Shown here: one piece after another, positions 1 through 8,963 of the stretch
How positions within the stretch are numbered: position 1 is the first letter of the stretch
Layout of the letters: each line of letters starts with the position of its first letter
DNA from: Aminobacter sp. HY435
Lineage (GTDB): Bacteria > Pseudomonadota > Alphaproteobacteria > Rhizobiales > Rhizobiaceae
Reading direction: 5' to 3'
Assembly: GCF_027568395.1 (NCBI RefSeq)
Contig: NZ_JANKZL010000001.1
Coordinates: forward strand, 248,001 to 312,000
Length of the DNA: 64,000 bases
Made by a program: the position numbers and the translations under genes
Notes under the pieces: model-generated
What the model saw: the letters and a program-made list of their open reading frames with translations, nothing else
Databases searched by the model: none
Told to the model about the DNA's origin: nothing

Positions 1-3000
1 GAGAAGCTGGCCGAAGGCCGTGATATCCTCAAGCGCGCGCTGGAAGCCGACCTCAACGCCATCCACGGCACGATCGCGTCGCAGTCGGAGAAGCTCGCCG
101 AAGACCGCGCGTCGCTTACCCGCTCGCTCGAAGCCGACCTCGAGAACGTCCGCGGTTTGGTGTCGAGCCATGCCGACCGGCTCGTCGCCGAACGCAGCAC
201 GCTGTCGCGGGCCCTCGAAGACGATCTCGCCAAGCTGGCCGAAAGCCGCTCCGGCATCGACGGCCTCGTCGCCGGCCAGGTCGAGAAGCTGGCCGAGGGC
301 CGCGATATCCTGCGCCGCGCGCTCGAAGCTGACCTCGCCAAGATCGACGGCATGATGCTCGGCCAGGTCGACAAGCTGGCCGCTGGCCGCGACGCCCTGA
401 CCAGGGCGCTCGAAGACGATCTGGCCCTGCTCAACAGCAGCCGCTCCAGCATCGACGACCTCGTCGCCGGTCATGTCGGCAAGCTCGCCGAGGGCCGCAA
501 CATTCTGTCCCAGGCACTTGACACGGACCTCGCCAAGCTCGGCGACACCCGCCGCGAGATCGACCTGGCCATCTCCGGCCATATCGACCAGATCGCCGCC
601 CGCCGCGTCGACATCTCCGACGCGATCGCCGGTGACATCGAAAAGATCGAGGAAAGCTTCCGTCGCCAGACCGGCGTCATCGAAGAGCGCACTGGAACCA
701 TGGAGCGTGCGCTTTCGCTGGGCGTCGACAATGTCCGTGGCGTCCTCGAAAAGAGCGCGGTGTTCGTCGCCGGCGCCCTGCGCGAAAAGGTCATGGAAGT
801 GACCGCCGCGCTCAACGAGGAAGCCGGCCGCGCCTTCACCGACGCCGACCGCGTCATCGCCGAGCGCGCCGAGCAGACCTCCAACGCCCTGCTCGCCCGT
901 GCCGAAGACATCAGCCGTGCCTTTGAAGAGGCAGACCGCCGTCTTGCCGTCCGTGCCGAGGAAACCTCCAGTTCGCTGCTCGCACGCGCTGAAGAGACCG
1001 CCGAAACGCTTTCGGCCAAGGCAGGCGAAATCTCCCGTACCTTCGACGCGGCCGACCGCACGCTCATCTCCCGCGCCATCGAGACGGCGGAATCGCTGTC
1101 GGCCCGTGCCGGCGACATCCTGCGCAACTTCGACAATGCCGACGAACGACTCGGCCTGCGCATCGGCGAATCCGCCGACGCGCTTGCCGCCCGCGCTGCC
1201 GAACTCGGCCGCATCTTCGACACCGCCGACGAGAAGCTGGCTACCCGCATCTCCGAAGGCGCGGATTCGCTCGGCAATCGCGCCGGCGAACTGAGCCGCA
1301 TCTTCGATGCCGCGGACGAGCGCATCGCCGCCCGCGTCGCAGACAGCTCGGCAACGCTCGGCAGCCGTGCCGGCGAAATCGTCCGCAACTTCGAGGAAGC
1401 CGACGAACGGCTCGCCGCACGCGCCACCCAGACCGCCGACAGCCTCGCAGGCCGCGCCGCCGAACTCGGGCGTGTCTTCGAAGAAGCCGACGGCAGGATC
1501 GCTGCACGCGTCGACCAGACATCGCAGTCGTTGCTTGGCCAGGCTTCCGAAATCGGCCAGGCATTCGACGAGGCCGGCCGCCAGCTCGCCGCGCGCATTG
1601 CCGACAGCACGTCGGGTATCGGCGAACACGCCGCCCAGATCGCCAACGCGTTCACCGAGACCGAACAGCGCGTGGTCGCTCGCGCCCACCGCACCTCTGC
1701 CGATCTCGAGGCCCGCGCCAAGTCGATCGAGGAAACGCTGGCCAATGTCGACGAGCGCCTCGCTGCCGGCGCAGAGGGCGTCGCAGCACGCATCGGTGAG
1801 CACCTGTCGAGCGCCGAGAACCGCCTCGCCTACGGTGCGGAATCGATGGGCCAGAAGCTCCACGAGCAGGTCGCCCAGGCGGAATCCCAGCTCGTCGCCC
1901 GCGCCAACGTGATCGCCGAAACCTTTACCGCTGTTGGCCAGCACATCGGCCAGAGCACCAACGAGGCGGCCCGCGCCATTGGCGCCAACACGCGTGAACT
2001 CAACGCCATGCTCTCCGAGCGTTCGAACGAGATCGCCAAGATCCTCGACGAGACCGCCCGTCCGCTGGTCGACAAGTTCGCCGAAGGCGGCACCGAGCTG
2101 CAGCGCAGCATGGAAGCGGCAACCGCTCGTGCGACCGATAAGTTGCGCGCCGAAAACGCCGCCCTTGTCGATGCCCTCGCCAGCCGCACGGCCGAGACGC
2201 TGTCGGCCGTCGATGGCGCCCGTTCGACGCTTGCCGAAAGCGTTGCCGATCTCATCGGCCGCATGACCGCTTCCAGCTCGCAGCTCGGCGAACTGATCGA
2301 GCGCGCCGCGCAGAACCTTGCCAGCGTCGACGACCGCCTGACGGGCAGCACGACCAACTTCTCGGCGACCACCGAAAAAGCGGCGCAGACCTTCGCCAGC
2401 GCCGCTCGCCTGGTCGATTCCAACACCAATCGCCTGACCGACCTGTCGTCGAGCACGTTGCGCGAAGTGGCCTCCATTGCCACCAAGTTCGACGAGCACA
2501 GCCGCCTGCTGTCGAGCGCGTCCAACCTGCTGGCATCGGCGCAGAGCAATCTCGAGCACACGCTCGAGCGCCAGTCGTCGCTGGAAGACCTCGCCGTCGG
2601 CCTGGTCAAGAAGTCGGAAGACCTCGAGCGTGTGATGCAGTCGTTCGAGCATCTCGTCGGCCAGACGCTGGAAAGCGCCGAAGGCAAGACGCTGGCGTCG
2701 GCCGACAAGATCCGCGCCGCAATCTCCGATGTCGTGGAAACCGCCACCAAGCGCTTTGCCGACGCCACCGAAGACATGCGCCGCACCGCCGGCTCCATCA
2801 AGAGCGAGCTCGAAAGCACCCGCGCCGAGCTCAAGAAGGGCGTGCTCGACATGCCCGAGGAAGCCAAGGAGTCAACGACCGCCATTCGCCGCGCCGTTTC
2901 CGAGCAGATCAACGCGCTCAAGGAACTGTCGGCGATTGTCGCCAAGTCCGGCCGCAACGTCGACGTTTCGGATGCGACCTTGCGCAACCCGCAGCCGCTG

Positions 3001-3609
3001 GTGCAGCAGCCGCGTCGTCCGGCCCCGCAGCCTGAGCAGCGCCGCGAACCCGCAGCGCCCCAGGTCCCGCTTGGCGGCGCCGGACTGCGCGGTGCGCTCG
3101 ATGTCGAACGTCCGGCGGCACAGCCGCAACCGGCGCGCGACAATCGTGGCCAGCAGCAGGGCGGCTGGGTCCGCGACCTCCTGACGGGCGCTTCGCGCGA
3201 ACAGCAGCTCGCCCGTCCGAACCAGGCCGAGCCCCGCGCGGTCCCGGCCCAGCGTTCGCCGATGCATGTCGTGGAATCGCTGAACTCGCTGTCGGTCGAC
3301 ATCGCCCGCGCCATCGACCATGACGCCTCGATCGAACTCTGGGACCGCTACCGCCAGGGCGAACGCGACGTCTTCACCCGCCGGCTCTACACGCTCAAGG
3401 GCCAGCAGACCTTCGACGAGATCCGCCGCAAGTACCAGTCCGACAGCGAGTTCCGCGCCGCCGTCGACCGCTACTGCGACGACTTCGAAAAGCTGCTCAA
3501 GGACGTCTCGCGCAACGACCGCGATTCGATGATGACCAAGACCTACCTGACCTCGGATACGGGCAAGGTCTACACCATGCTCGCACATGCGGCCGGCCGC
3601 CTGAAGTAA
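1..3609 (+). CDS. Giant apolipoprotein-like coiled-coil protein, GPR/RgsE-like (5' end outside window)
   Basis: The frame is open from base 1, so only the last 1202 codons are present. Nearly all of it is Ala/Glu/Arg-rich predicted helix. The first ~215 residues hold units beginning E/D-K-L-A-E-G-R, spaced 29 or 36 residues apart. From about nt 880 to 1830 a second repeat has a strict 29-residue period, with core F-D-x-A-D-E-R. A Pro/Gln-rich linker (about nt 2980-3170) precedes a conserved-looking C-terminal domain of about 120 residues (nt 3250-3606). Known: Agrobacterium GPR and Sinorhizobium RgsE are very large apolipoprotein-like proteins that organise the growing pole in Hyphomicrobiales. 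Inferred: this is the local orthologue. The alternative is another large structural coiled-coil protein. A terminator follows directly, so it is the last gene of its transcript. Confidence 0.75.
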   Translation, partial: EKLAEGRDILKRALEADLNAIHGTIASQSEKLAEDRASLTRSLEADLENVRGLVSSHADRLVAERSTLSRALEDDLAKLAESRSGIDGLVAGQVEKLAEGRDILRRALEADLAKIDGMMLGQVDKLAAGRDALTRALEDDLALLNSSRSSIDDLVAGHVGKLAEGRNILSQALDTDLAKLGDTRREIDLAISGHIDQIAARRVDISDAIAGDIEKIEESFRRQTGVIEERTGTMERALSLGVDNVRGVLEKSAVFVAGALREKVMEVTAALNEEAGRAFTDADRVIAERAEQTSNALLARAEDISRAFEEADRRLAVRAEETSSSLLARAEETAETLSAKAGEISRTFDAADRTLISRAIETAESLSARAGDILRNFDNADERLGLRIGESADALAARAAELGRIFDTADEKLATRISEGADSLGNRAGELSRIFDAADERIAARVADSSATLGSRAGEIVRNFEEADERLAARATQTADSLAGRAAELGRVFEEADGRIAARVDQTSQSLLGQASEIGQAFDEAGRQLAARIADSTSGIGEHAAQIANAFTETEQRVVARAHRTSADLEARAKSIEETLANVDERLAAGAEGVAARIGEHLSSAENRLAYGAESMGQKLHEQVAQAESQLVARANVIAETFTAVGQHIGQSTNEAARAIGANTRELNAMLSERSNEIAKILDETARPLVDKFAEGGTELQRSMEAATARATDKLRAENAALVDALASRTAETLSAVDGARSTLAESVADLIGRMTASSSQLGELIERAAQNLASVDDRLTGSTTNFSATTEKAAQTFASAARLVDSNTNRLTDLSSSTLREVASIATKFDEHSRLLSSASNLLASAQSNLEHTLERQSSLEDLAVGLVKKSEDLERVMQSFEHLVGQTLESAEGKTLASADKIRAAISDVVETATKRFADATEDMRRTAGSIKSELESTRAELKKGVLDMPEEAKESTTAIRRAVSEQINALKELSAIVAKSGRNVDVSDATLRNPQPLVQQPRRPAPQPEQRREPAAPQVPLGGAGLRGALDVERPAAQPQPARDNRGQQQGGWVRDLLTGASREQQLARPNQAEPRAVPAQRSPMHVVESLNSLSVDIARAIDHDASIELWDRYRQGERDVFTRRLYTLKGQQTFDEIRRKYQSDSEFRAAVDRYCDDFEKLLKDVSRNDRDSMMTKTYLTSDTGKVYTMLAHAAGRLK

Positions 3610-3646
3610 GGCGGATCAGACGCCCGGAAGGGCGCTCCAAGACGAC

Positions 3647-3677
3647 AAAAAGGCGGGATTTTGTCCCGCCTTTTTTT
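3647..3677 (+). terminator. Rho-independent terminator of the coiled-coil gene
   Basis: Stem AAAAAGGCGGGA / TCCCGCCTTTTT with a short T-rich loop, followed by a T run. It begins 38 bases after the stop codon of the giant coiled-coil gene. Confidence 0.93.
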
Positions 3678-3723
3678 GTCCATGTTCGCTTGCCCCTGCC
3701 GGCCCTCGCCCGTCGGGCGGTTA

Positions 3724-3831
3724 TTAGAGCGCCGTGCGTCCGAATGGACGCACAAAGGGACGCTGTAACTTACTGAGTTGGCGCATCGTGCTTTCCGAAA
3801 GTCGATTCCGATTTTTGGGCCGATGCGCTAG
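3724..3831. repeat. Rhizobial-type intergenic repeat, copy A
   Basis: Non-coding sequence with short dyads: GTGCGTCC/GGACGCAC near 3733-3751, and GCGCATCG/CGATGCGC flanking 3781-3828. Its last 41 bases (3791-3831, ending GATGCGCTAG) match 31 of 41 positions of a second copy ending at 11400. Intergenic palindromes of this shape are common in Rhizobiales, but the family name is not determined here. It lies between the coiled-coil terminator and the end of the lipoprotein gene, where it could also form a transcript end. Confidence 0.6.
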
Positions 3832-4424
3832 ATCTGCGATTTGGTCCAGCTGACGATCTCGCCCGCCACCTGGCCGAATGCCTGGTTGAGAGCCGCGACA
3901 TAGGCGTCGTTGCCGGTGCCCGGCACCGGCACGCTGGCAACGAAGTCGCGCGAGGCATGGATCTGGCCGGTGCGGTCGTTGAGCAGGCGGACGAACAGCT
4001 CGACCTCGGCGCGCTGGCTTCCGCCGACGCTGATGCCGAAACTGCGCATTTCCATGATGACCTGGTAGTCGATGGCAAGACCGTCGCCCGGCTTGCCGAC
4101 GCCAACATAGCCGGTGCGCTGGAACGTCTCGATCAGCCGCGCCTGGACGATGCGCGGCAGCCGGTCCGACCATTGCGCGCCCTTGAGAAATTCAACCGAT
4201 CCGGCACTTGGCTTGATCACGATGTTCTGGCCGTCGAGCTGCTTCAGCGTCGATGGCTCGACGATGAGCAACTGCCGCTGCGTGCGCACGGCCTGGCCGT
4301 TCACGGCGGGGGTGGAGAGTTCATAGGTGTCGAGTGGCGCCGGCTTGCTCACCAGCAGGCTGGCGCAGCCCGACAACGACAGGGCCACTGCGCTCAGCAG
4401 TATGGTCGATCTTGCAGCCTTCAC
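3828..4424 (-). CDS. ABC-type transport auxiliary lipoprotein of the Mla-like operon
   Basis: About 198 residues. I place the start at GTG 4424: it has a purine-rich GGGGAC stretch upstream and gives a lipoprotein signal (lysine, arginine, hydrophobic stretch, lipobox LSGC about 20 residues in). An upstream extension to 4646 stays open but would run into the MCE gene. The mature part resembles the PqiC/ABC-auxiliary lipoprotein family, periplasmic lipoproteins that work with MCE proteins. It is the last gene of a four-gene minus-strand operon (permease, ATPase, MCE protein, lipoprotein), 79 bases after mlaD. Inferred role: an outer-membrane-anchored partner of the lipid transporter. Substrate and direction cannot be told from sequence. 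Confidence 0.85.
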   Translation of the reverse strand: MKAARSTILLSAVALSLSGCASLLVSKPAPLDTYELSTPAVNGQAVRTQRQLLIVEPSTLKQLDGQNIVIKPSAGSVEFLKGAQWSDRLPRIVQARLIETFQRTGYVGVGKPGDGLAIDYQVIMEMRSFGISVGGSQRAEVELFVRLLNDRTGQIHASRDFVASVPVPGTGNDAYVAALNQAFGQVAGEIVSWTKSQI

Positions 4425-4503
4425 GTGATGTCCCCGGCCAGTACTTGCATGCGCCGTGCGCGAACCACCCTCGCCACTTTCATGCGGCGACATGCTTTCG
4501 ATG

Positions 4504-5880
4504 TCAACGACGCGTCCTTCCGTCGAATTCGCGCACCGTGCCATCGCCACCAGTGATGATGCGTTGCGGATTGCGCTCGAAATCGGTGACCGCTTCCTCG
4601 ATGCGGTTGATCGAGCGGCGGCTGTCGCGGACCAGTGCGTCGACACCGCGCAGGCCTTCGCCCGAGAAGCGCGATAGCCCGTCCATGATCGTGCCGAGGC
4701 GCGAGTTCAGCGTATCGGCGACCTGCTTGAACGCCTTCAACGTCGAGCTGGCCTCGGCCATCACGCCATTGGCGTCGCCGCTGCCGAGCATCTTGTCGAT
4801 CTTGGCGAGAACGCCGTCGACACGCACCGACGCCTGGTTCAGCCGGCCCATCATTTCCTTGGCGTCGGCAACGATCTGGCTGACGTCACCCGGATTGTCG
4901 CCGAGCTTGTCGGTGATCTTGGCGATGTCGGCGGCCACCCTGTTGGCGTTTTCGCTGGCCTTGCTGATGTTATCGAGCGACTGGCGCACCGTCGCCGGAT
5001 CGACCCCGTCCAGCACGCCATCGACCTTGCCAAGCGTCGCCCCGCCGCGCTGCGCGAACTCGTTGATCGATGCAACCGTCGTGCTGACGCTTTTCACGAT
5101 CTGGTCGATCTGGTCGCTCTGCTTGCTGATGCTCGTGGTGAAGGTTTCGACGTTGGCGACGATCTCCTTGACCTTGTCGGGGTCGACCGCTTTCAGGATG
5201 CCTTCGGCGGCATTGATCGCCCCGTCGAGCTTGCCTGAAACGCCGGAAAGCTCCTCCGACAATGCGCTGACGCTCGATAGGAATTTGTCGATTCCATCCG
5301 AATTCCGGGCCAGGGCCTGGGAGAACTTCTCGGCGTTCTTGACCGTATCGGTCAGGGGGCCGCGGACATCGTTGGTGAAGCCCTCGAGATTGTTCAGCAC
5401 CGTGTCGGCGCGCTTGAAGATGTCCTGCGCCGTCTGCAGCAGGTTGGTCACCGCCGAAGGATTGGCGACGATTTCGGCGACGGTCTCGTTGGCGGTGGCC
5501 TCGGCCAGAAGGTTGGGTTCGTTGCTCGCCGCACCCTTCAGCTCGATATTCGCCTGGCCTGTGAGGCCAGCCAGGCCGATGTCGGCCTGGGTCGACTTGG
5601 TGATCGGGGTCAGCGCGTCAACCTCTGCGTCGGCGATGGCGACGGTCGGGTTTGAGACGTCGAGATAGACCCGGCGCACGTCGCCGACCTTGACGCCGTT
5701 GAACAGGACGAAGCTGCCGCGGCTCAGGCCTGAGGCGGAACCCGGAATGCGCACACGCAAAAGCGTGGTTGCACCGCCCTCGCCGATGCCGGCTGTCCAA
5801 TAGACGAAGCCGAAGGCCGAGAGAATCGCAACCAGCGTGAAGATGCCGACGATGACGTAGTTTGCCCTTGTCTCCATCAA
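4504..5880 (-). CDS. MlaD-family MCE-domain protein
   Basis: 458 residues. One N-terminal membrane anchor (about residues 8-28) is followed by an MCE domain (about 38-120). A long, mostly helical region rich in Asn, Ser and Asp follows to the C-terminus, much longer than E. coli MlaD (about 180 residues) and closer to MCE proteins whose C-terminal helices form a channel. Known role of the family: substrate-binding subunit that passes phospholipids across the periplasm, anchored in the inner membrane on the MlaE/MlaF complex. The start codon overlaps the stop of the upstream ATPase gene (ATG over TGA), suggesting translational coupling. Confidence 0.92.
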   Translation of the reverse strand: MMETRANYVIVGIFTLVAILSAFGFVYWTAGIGEGGATTLLRVRIPGSASGLSRGSFVLFNGVKVGDVRRVYLDVSNPTVAIADAEVDALTPITKSTQADIGLAGLTGQANIELKGAASNEPNLLAEATANETVAEIVANPSAVTNLLQTAQDIFKRADTVLNNLEGFTNDVRGPLTDTVKNAEKFSQALARNSDGIDKFLSSVSALSEELSGVSGKLDGAINAAEGILKAVDPDKVKEIVANVETFTTSISKQSDQIDQIVKSVSTTVASINEFAQRGGATLGKVDGVLDGVDPATVRQSLDNISKASENANRVAADIAKITDKLGDNPGDVSQIVADAKEMMGRLNQASVRVDGVLAKIDKMLGSGDANGVMAEASSTLKAFKQVADTLNSRLGTIMDGLSRFSGEGLRGVDALVRDSRRSINRIEEAVTDFERNPQRIITGGDGTVREFDGRTRR

Positions 5881-6713
5881 GTCATCCCATTCTCTGCCCG
5901 TGCCGTCAGGTCAAGTTGCCGCGCGCGTTTTCCGCGGAAATACGACTTCACCCAAGGTTCTTCGCTCTTGAGCATGTCCTCGATCGTGCCCTGGACCAGA
6001 ACCTTCTTGTTACCCAGCACCGCTACCCTGTCGCAGACCGAAAACAGCGAGTCGAGATCGTGCGTGACCATGTAGACGGTCAAGCCCATCGTATCCCGCA
6101 TCTTGCCAACCAACTCATCGAACTCGGCGGCGCTGATCGGGTCGAGGCCGGACGTTGGCTCGTCGAGGAAAACGATGTCGGGATCGAGCGCCAGCGCGCG
6201 CGCCAGAGCCGCACGCTTGGTCATACCGCCCGACAATTCCGAGGGAAACTTGCTCGCCGCATCGCGTGGCAATCCGACCAGTTCGATCTTCAGCAGGGCG
6301 AGTTCGTCCATCAGTTGTTTCGGCAGGTCGAGATACTCGCGCATCGGCACCTGCACGTTTTCGAGCACGCTCAACGCCGAAAACAGCGCTCCATGCTGGA
6401 ACAGCATCCCGGTTCGCATATCGATCTTGAGCCGTTCCTCGTCGGTCGCCTTCTCGAGGTCGACGTCGAACAGCTTGATGGTTCCGGAGCGCTTGTGAAT
6501 CAGCCCGAGGATCGTGCGCAGCAGGACTGATTTGCCCGCTCCGGAGGCGCCGACGAAACCGAGGATCTCGCCGCGCATGATGTCGAGCGAAAGGTTGTCG
6601 AGGATGAGCTTGTCGCCAAATCCAACGGTCAGGTCGCGTACCGACAGCAGCACGTCTCCCCTGGCTTGCGAGCCGGGAACGTCCTCTTCCATCTGCTGTG
6701 CCGGGCTTGCCAT
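5877..6713 (-). CDS. MlaF-like ABC transporter ATP-binding protein
   Basis: About 278 residues from ATG 6713, which sits one base after the stop of the permease gene. A longer in-frame start at 6755 would lie inside that gene. The nucleotide-binding domain is complete: Walker A GASGAGKS, signature LSGGM, Walker B DIVFLDEP, H-loop VTHD. The short signature LSGGM-x-K-R is typical of MlaF/Ttg2A ATPases. It supplies ATP hydrolysis to the lipid transporter on the cytoplasmic face. It is coupled on both sides: one base from mlaE and a 4-base overlap with mlaD. Confidence 0.95.
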   Translation of the reverse strand: MASPAQQMEEDVPGSQARGDVLLSVRDLTVGFGDKLILDNLSLDIMRGEILGFVGASGAGKSVLLRTILGLIHKRSGTIKLFDVDLEKATDEERLKIDMRTGMLFQHGALFSALSVLENVQVPMREYLDLPKQLMDELALLKIELVGLPRDAASKFPSELSGGMTKRAALARALALDPDIVFLDEPTSGLDPISAAEFDELVGKMRDTMGLTVYMVTHDLDSLFSVCDRVAVLGNKKVLVQGTIEDMLKSEEPWVKSYFRGKRARQLDLTARAENGMT

Positions 6714-6714
6714 A

Positions 6715-7902
6715 TCAGAAATCGATCGCTGCGTAGAACATGGCGAACATGCCATCGAGAATGATGACGACGAAGATCGACTTGACCACCGACGCCGTCA
6801 CCTGCCGGCCCAGCGACTCCGCGCTGCCGCCGACTTTCAGCCCTTCGACCGAGCCGATGGTGCCGATGATCAGCGCCATGAACGGCGCCTTGATCAGGCC
6901 GGCAAAGATCGTGCTGACGTCGATCGCGACGCGCAAACGGTCGATGAACGCCGCCGGGGGAATATCCGAGTAAAACCAGGCGGTCGCCATGCCGCCGCCG
7001 AGAGCGGCGAAATTGGCCAGGATGGTCAGGCATGGCAAGGCGATCACCAGCGCCACCAGCCGCGGAAACACCAGCACGCCGATCGGATTGAGCCCGATGA
7101 CGGTCAGTGCGTCGACCTCCTCGCGCATCTTCATCGAGCCGATCTCGGCGGTTATGGCCGATCCGGAGCGACCGGCGATCATGATCGCCGTCATCAGCAC
7201 TCCGAGCTCACGCAGCACGAGCACGCCGATCAGGTCGACGACAAAAATGTCGGCGCCGAAGTAGCTGAGCTGAAACGCGCCCTGTTGGGCAACGATTGCA
7301 CCGACGATCGCCGACATCAGCACGACAACCGGGATCGCGCCGACACCCATGCGGTCGATCTGGTTGAAGATGGCGGCTGGATTGACCGCGTGGCCGCGCC
7401 CCAGTTTCATCTGGGCGCCGCGAATGGTGGCGCCAAGGATGTTCATCGCCTGGAGGAAATCGTCCCGCGTCTCGTAAACTCGCCGTCCGATCGCCTCAAG
7501 CATGCGGATGACGACGTTGGGCCCAGGTTTGTCGGAAGAATCGCCACCGCCGCGGACTGCTTCGCCGACCGCATCAAGCAGGATGTCGGCGGCCGCGCTT
7601 CGACCCTCGACCTTGACGTCGATGCCGTTGTTCTTGTTGGCGCGAACCAGCCTGTCGATCAGCCAGGCGCCCGCTGTGTCCATCTTTTCTATGCGGGACA
7701 GATCGAGCGCCAGTTGGCGAAACCCTCTGCGCTCCTGGATCTGGCGCATATCGGCATCGATCAGCGCCACTGTACGCGTGGTCCAGATCCCCGACAGCAC
7801 GCACGCCAGCACGCCATCGCGCTCGGCCACGGCAACCTGCGGCCGGTGGTCGCCTCCGTCCGCCGCTGTCTGGCTTGCTTCCGGTTTGCCGATGGTCAAC
7901 AT
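6715..7902 (-). CDS. MlaE-like permease with N-terminal STAS-type domain
   Basis: 395 residues from ATG 7902. The first ~110 residues look like a STAS/anti-sigma-antagonist-type domain (including the stretch DLSRIEKMDTAG). The remainder is a MlaE permease with about five membrane segments and the characteristic ELGVLMTAIMIAGRSG stretch. Fusion of the STAS domain to the permease replaces the separate MlaB subunit of E. coli and is common in alphaproteobacteria. It is the first gene of the operon and is divergent from the epimerase gene across a 77-base gap, which must hold both promoters. No mlaA or mlaC is present in the window. Confidence 0.93.
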   Translation of the reverse strand: MLTIGKPEASQTAADGGDHRPQVAVAERDGVLACVLSGIWTTRTVALIDADMRQIQERRGFRQLALDLSRIEKMDTAGAWLIDRLVRANKNNGIDVKVEGRSAAADILLDAVGEAVRGGGDSSDKPGPNVVIRMLEAIGRRVYETRDDFLQAMNILGATIRGAQMKLGRGHAVNPAAIFNQIDRMGVGAIPVVVLMSAIVGAIVAQQGAFQLSYFGADIFVVDLIGVLVLRELGVLMTAIMIAGRSGSAITAEIGSMKMREEVDALTVIGLNPIGVLVFPRLVALVIALPCLTILANFAALGGGMATAWFYSDIPPAAFIDRLRVAIDVSTIFAGLIKAPFMALIIGTIGSVEGLKVGGSAESLGRQVTASVVKSIFVVIILDGMFAMFYAAIDF

Positions 7903-7979
7903 GGCACACTGTTTAACGCGTCGGGTTGGGCATGTCGATTTTCGCCACCCTGCCTTGGCGCCAATCGGAGCAGTTTTCC

Positions 7980-8963
7980 ATGCCGCGTGTCCTTTCGGCC
8001 GTATCCGAGAGCTTCCCAATCGCCGGAACGTTCACCATTTCGCGCGGATCGAAAACCCAAGCTGAGGTGATCCTGTGCACCGTCGCCGAATCAGGCCGCG
8101 TCGGGCGCGGCGAATGCGTGCCTTACAAGCGCTATGGCGAAACCATGGAAAGTGTCGCAGAAACAATAGAATCGGCGCGCCGGGCCATCGAAGGCGGCGC
8201 GAGCCGCATCGAGCTGCTCGAACTCATGCCGGCAGGCGCCGCGCGCAATGCCGTCGACTGCGCGCTGTGGGACCTGGAGGCGAAGATAAGCGGCGCGCAA
8301 GCCTGGCGCAGCCTAGGCACTGCCCATCCAACGCCTCTTGAGACAGCCTACACATTGTCGCTCGGCACGCCCGAGGCGATGGCGAGCCAGGCCCGCGCCA
8401 ACGCGCATCGCCCGCTGCTCAAGGTGAAAATCGGCGGTGACAATGACATCGCGCGCATTCGCGCCGTAACCGGGTCGGCGCCCCGCAGCCGCATCATCCT
8501 CGACGCGAACGAGGGCTGGACCGACGCCAACATCGAGGAAAACCTTGCCGCCGCAGCCGATCTCGGCATCGCCCTGATCGAACAGCCCCTGCCCGCCGGT
8601 GCCGACCGGATCCTCGGCCGCATCCCTCATCCGGTGCCGATCTGCGCCGATGAGAGCGTTCATGGCGCGGGCGACCTCGATCAGTTGAAGGGGCTCTATG
8701 ACGCCGTCAACATCAAGCTCGACAAGTCGGGCGGCCTGACAGCGGCGCTTGAACTGCGAAACCGCGCCCGCGAGTTGGGGTTCCAGGTGATGGTCGGCTG
8801 CATGGTCGGCACCTCGCTCGCCATGGCCCCTGCCGTGCTGCTCGCGCAGGGCGCGGAGTATGTCGATCTCGACGGACCGCTGCTTCTGGCGCGCGACCGC
8901 TCTCCCAGCCTCGTCTACGAGGGATCAGTGGTCTCGCCGCCCTTGCCCGAGTTGTGGGGCTAG
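7980..8963 (+). CDS. dgcA: Enolase-superfamily dipeptide (L-Ala-D/L-Glu) or N-acetyl-D-Glu epimerase
   Basis: About 327 residues from ATG 7980, preceded by GGAG at a good distance. An in-frame ATG at 7932 has no such site. This is the muconate-lactonizing/epimerase branch of the enolase superfamily: the KVK pair (LLKVKIGG) and the second catalytic lysine (NIKLDKSGG) face each other, and metal ligands lie in DANEG, EQPLP and ADES. Known members epimerise L-Ala-D-Glu during murein recycling, or racemise N-acetyl-D-Glu (DgcA). No dgcN partner is adjacent, so substrate choice is open. The last 39 bases overlap the 3' end of the convergent MFS gene. Confidence 0.85.
   Translation: MPRVLSAVSESFPIAGTFTISRGSKTQAEVILCTVAESGRVGRGECVPYKRYGETMESVAETIESARRAIEGGASRIELLELMPAGAARNAVDCALWDLEAKISGAQAWRSLGTAHPTPLETAYTLSLGTPEAMASQARANAHRPLLKVKIGGDNDIARIRAVTGSAPRSRIILDANEGWTDANIEENLAAAADLGIALIEQPLPAGADRILGRIPHPVPICADESVHGAGDLDQLKGLYDAVNIKLDKSGGLTAALELRNRARELGFQVMVGCMVGTSLAMAPAVLLAQGAEYVDLDGPLLLARDRSPSLVYEGSVVSPPLPELWG

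Noticed and set aside
471-1793. A 440-codon open frame on the minus strand inside the coiled-coil gene
   Set aside because: It mirrors the Arg/Ala-rich repeats of the real gene; low-complexity Ser/Arg composition, no motifs. High GC removes stops from antisense frames.
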